DNA from: Rhynchopus sp. YZ270_cl-10
Lineage: Eukaryota; Euglenozoa; Diplonemea; Diplonemida; Diplonemidae
NCBI GenBank assembly: GCA_964035575.1
Contig: OZ037834.1
Location: forward strand, 1,333,598-1,397,597
Length of the DNA: 64,000 nt
Direction: 5' to 3'
The notes beneath the pieces were generated by a model. The model was not told the DNA's origin. It saw only the letters and a list, made by a program, of their open reading frames with translations, and searched no databases. The translations under genes and the position numbers were made by a program. Below, one piece after another: positions 61,251 through 64,000 of the stretch; the stretch's first letter is position 1; the number at the start of each line of letters is the position of its first letter.

Positions 61251-62381
61251 AAAATACCCACTTTGGTGGGTAACCAGGGTCTGCTGTTGATATCATGCTT
61301 GCGGTACGTGATAACAGACGTACAGACCCTCTACAAGGAAAGAAAAAAAAAAGTTGTCTCGGTTCTCACCTTACCCCCCTTCCCCATAGCCACACACAAT
61401 GACGTTTCTTAGTTGTTGCAGAAGACCTCGGGTTAACGATGTTGTAATATGAACAAAAAAAAAACAAAAATGGCAAAAGCTAGCCGGTACCTTTTCATCG
61501 TTTCTATTTTCCTATTGTCAAGAACTTTTTGTTATAGCAAGAAAAGTGAGGTTGGCGGTACAAAAAAAAAGGGGGGGAGGGGAGTGAAGTGGATAAACGC
61601 AGAACGACTCTGGGGGGGGCGCAGGCATCAGACGCTATGTGAGGTTATTGAACCCAAACAAAAGGGGGAAGAGAAAAAAAGAAAAAGAGAAATTGAAAGT
61701 GCAAACGCCTCACCGTTCATCGGCGGACGCAGGCGGTGGTTCTCCGCGGGTTATCGAACCCCAGAGAGCACGAAAGAAACGTTTGCCATAAACCCAAGCT
61801 CTCTCTGTTCCTCTCTGTTCCTTAGTAGCACTTTGAGAACAAAACGTAAGAAGCGAAGAAGCGCAAGAAGTCGCAAATCTTAAGAAAAAAAAATATACCC
61901 CCCCCCCCCGCCCCACCATTTGATGTGCAATCACTGCACTGAAGCTCTTTATGCGGTCTTTACATTGAAGCACCCCAGGGTAACTTCCCACAGACACCCA
62001 TTGCCTGAGGCGGAGAACGGAAAGTTGACTTGACATACAACAGCCCGCTCGTGAACGGTGTACCTTGGCTACCGGGGGGTGGACCCAACCATGCAGTCCT
62101 ACATCCGAGGAAAGAGAAACGTCGTGAAAAAGATGAAACCCAAGCCCTCTGTGCTTACCCATCTTGAACGGTTGAAGAATGAAACGATTGCTTTTAACTA
62201 TAGACAGAAAGTGAATAACGTTCACTTAACCAACGCTGATGATACATAACGCCAAGCCTGTTACGTGAAGGTAGCCGGCGAGCAAACATTTTTGTTTGAT
62301 TTTTAAACTACTATTACAGAATAGCAGCCACATTTTTTTCCTTCACAGGCGAGAATATAAAAGAGAAAAATTGAAATGTTT

Positions 62382-63544
62382 GGGAAGGCTCGTTTTTCCT
62401 TTTAATGTTACAAAGTAACAATAAACCATTTTTCCCGGTGACCCCCCCCTCTAGGGGGTCCGACTCCCTAGTAAAATTTTGTCCGGTTTTCATTTTTTTC
62501 ACCATTAGGCCATTTCCCGGGCACCCCCGGGTGAATCCTGCCCCCAAAATAGGGTGTCTGGGCACTGTGGGCCTAAATTCACCCTCTAGGTACCACAAAA
62601 TATAAAAAAAATTGAAAAATATGGTGAAAAATAGGCTATTTTGGCCTTTTGGGCAACATTGCCGATTTTGGCCAAATTTCCAAAAAATCAAAGAAAAGTC
62701 CAAAAAATAGACGAAAAAAGGCGTCTCTGGACACAATTTCGACCCAAAAATGTGTTTTGGGTCAATTGAAAACGGGGTTTCACCCTTTTGACACTTTTTT
62801 TGACGTTTTTTTGTGTTTTTAGGTGCAAAAACGTCCTTGGAACACCGGGGGTGTTCCAAGGATGTTCCAAGGACAAGAAAAACACAAAAAAAGCGTCGCA
62901 AAATTGTCAAAAGGGTGAAAAACCGGTTGCAATTGACTAATCCCACTTATTTCCGTCGAAATTGTGTCCAGAGACGACTTTTTTCGTCTATTTTTTGGGG
63001 TTTTTTTGATTTTTTCTTGGAGATACCATTTTTAGTCAAAAACCGGCCATTTTGCCTAAGGCCAAAAAACCGATTTTTCACCATATTTTTCAATTTTTTT
63101 TGTATTTTGGGGTGAATTTAGGCCCACAGTGCCCAGACACCCTATTTTGGGGGCAGGATTCACCCGGGGGTGCCCGGGAAATGGCCTAATGGTGAAAAAA
63201 ATGAAAACCGGACAAAATTTTACTAGGGAGTCGGACCCCCTAACCCCCCCCTCCCCACCCCCTATGTTACACGGAAAAACCGTTTTTCCGAATTTTCATT
63301 TATTGTAACAACAAGGCGCAGTGGATGTGCACATCCGAAAACACCCGCATTTGCATTTCCGGAATCCGTCCGCACTGTGGTGGGGTCAATCTGCCGAAAT
63401 GGACAAGTTCTTGTGGTTGGAAAAAGCCACTTTTTCCCGCCATTGTTACAAAAAAAAAAAAGTTTTTTCCCCGGATTTCGGTCGGACCCCCTCCCCCCCC
63501 TTTATTGTTACTTTGTAACATTAAATGGAAAAACGAGCCTTCCC
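62382..63544. mobile_element. 1.16-kb nested palindromic element (GGGAAGGCTCG ends)
   Basis: Outer inverted ends GGGAAGGCTCGTTTTTCC run on through AATGTTACAAAGTAACAATA. Inside, a second pair of long arms (about 62450-62840 and 62850-63245) forms an imperfect palindrome centred near 62850. An asymmetric insert of about 240 bp (63250-63490) lies on the right side only. TTT stands on both sides. No convincing coding frame; frames on both strands look alike because of the palindrome. Confidence 0.7.
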
Positions 63545-64000
63545 TTTCGTGAAAAAACTCACATATTTTTTTTCAAATATATTCGTTCAGACGTTGGAAC
63601 GGGGGGAGATTCTTCGCATTGTGATATAAAAAAAAACAAGAGGTCTGCACCTCAAAGACACAAGCACAGACACATCAATTTTTAGTTGCTCTCAACGCGC
63701 CTCCACGGGGCGGCCCTAAATACCCTACTACTAGGCGACAAAGCAACGATGCGGCTGCAAAACCAGCTGGTGGAATGTACCCCGTCGTGACGACGTTTGC
63801 TTGGATCACTAAGCCTCTCTGCTTAGTCAACTTGAAAAAGACAAAAAAAAAAAAATAGGGTTCCTACCTCGGTGTGCATCACCCAAGCAAAAAAGGGGGG
63901 GAAAGTTTTGAGAAGATAAAGATGATTGTGCCCTCTGCACATCTGCATAGGGCTGAGGTCGAGCTGATGGAATGATTGAAAAATCGTTGGAAAAGAAAGC

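Larger units (their letters stand above)
57638..64000. other. 6.4-kb region without a secure gene
   Basis: Contains a TGGTGCTCC element (58029-58152), module A (59271-59320, 59784-59830, 61480-61530) and a perfect palindrome (59540-59640). Module D lies at 59924-59966 and 62017-62070, module C at 60594-60634, 62125-62170 and 63803-63840. Module E is at 60640-60700 and module B at 61688-61775. Also an inverted-repeat element (61080-61250) and a nested palindrome (62382-63544). The segment 60250-60560 is the only one with some coding character. Confidence 0.55.

Noticed and set aside
61688-61775. tRNA gene in module B
   Set aside because: It has a B-box-like string, but the loop is one base too long and no anticodon arm or acceptor stem fits.
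1-64000. Spliced-leader RNA gene
   Set aside because: A search by eye for the usual CAGTTTCTGTAC text of euglenozoan leaders on both strands found none; absence here does not exclude trans-splicing.
1-64000. CRISPR array or bacterial operon
   Set aside because: No regular repeat-spacer pattern; long spacers, an intron and membrane glycoproteins point to a eukaryote.

Overview
This window looks like nuclear DNA of a protist. The genes are long and mostly intronless and use TAA, TAG and TGA as stops. They are separated by long AT-rich spacers full of A/T runs and small repeats. Every gene I can support (twelve) lies on the minus strand. Most starts sit just downstream, in the sense of transcription, of a strong C/T tract followed by an AG. 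One-way gene clusters with pyrimidine-AG leaders, plus several PPR proteins, fit Euglenozoa (perhaps a diplonemid), where such tracts mark trans-splice sites. This placement is inference: no spliced-leader gene or rRNA was seen, and other protists are possible. One ordinary GT-AG intron was found.

Layout. 1-683: 5' part of a PPR-like gene, cut by the edge. 3.4-29.1 kb: five tandem paralogues of a predicted type I surface glycoprotein (signal peptide, propeller-like head, jelly-roll carbohydrate-binding-like domains, Thr/Pro stalks, one membrane span, short tail). Gene 1 has four jelly-rolls; genes 2-5 have two. Between genes 1 and 2 sit a small terminal-inverted-repeat (TIR) element and a 1281-bp unit present twice. 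30.4-32.0 kb: a second PPR gene. 32.5-36.9 kb: an hAT transposon with a perfect 8-bp target duplication, a transposase relic, a LINE RNase H relic and a nested CACGG-ended element. 38.3-44.5 kb: two type II membrane proteins of glycosyltransferase type, one a triple DUF3431-like protein and one exostosin-like. 49.2-52.6 kb: a spliced ubiquitin-like-domain gene and an IQ-motif gene. 53.1-56.2 kb: a second CACGG-ended element with a 7-bp minisatellite of about 60 copies. 56.5-57.6 kb: a third PPR-like gene. 57.6-64 kb: no secure gene, but many small inverted-repeat elements, ending with a 1.16-kb nested palindrome.

How the genes fit together. The surface glycoproteins and the two Golgi-type proteins could all concern the cell surface and its glycans. 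The PPR proteins probably act on organellar RNA. I see no operon-like functional grouping beyond shared direction. The most unusual feature is the spacer DNA. It reuses a small set of 35-70-nt modules (A-E below), several able to form hairpins, between genes and inside the one intron, alongside at least ten families of TIR elements.
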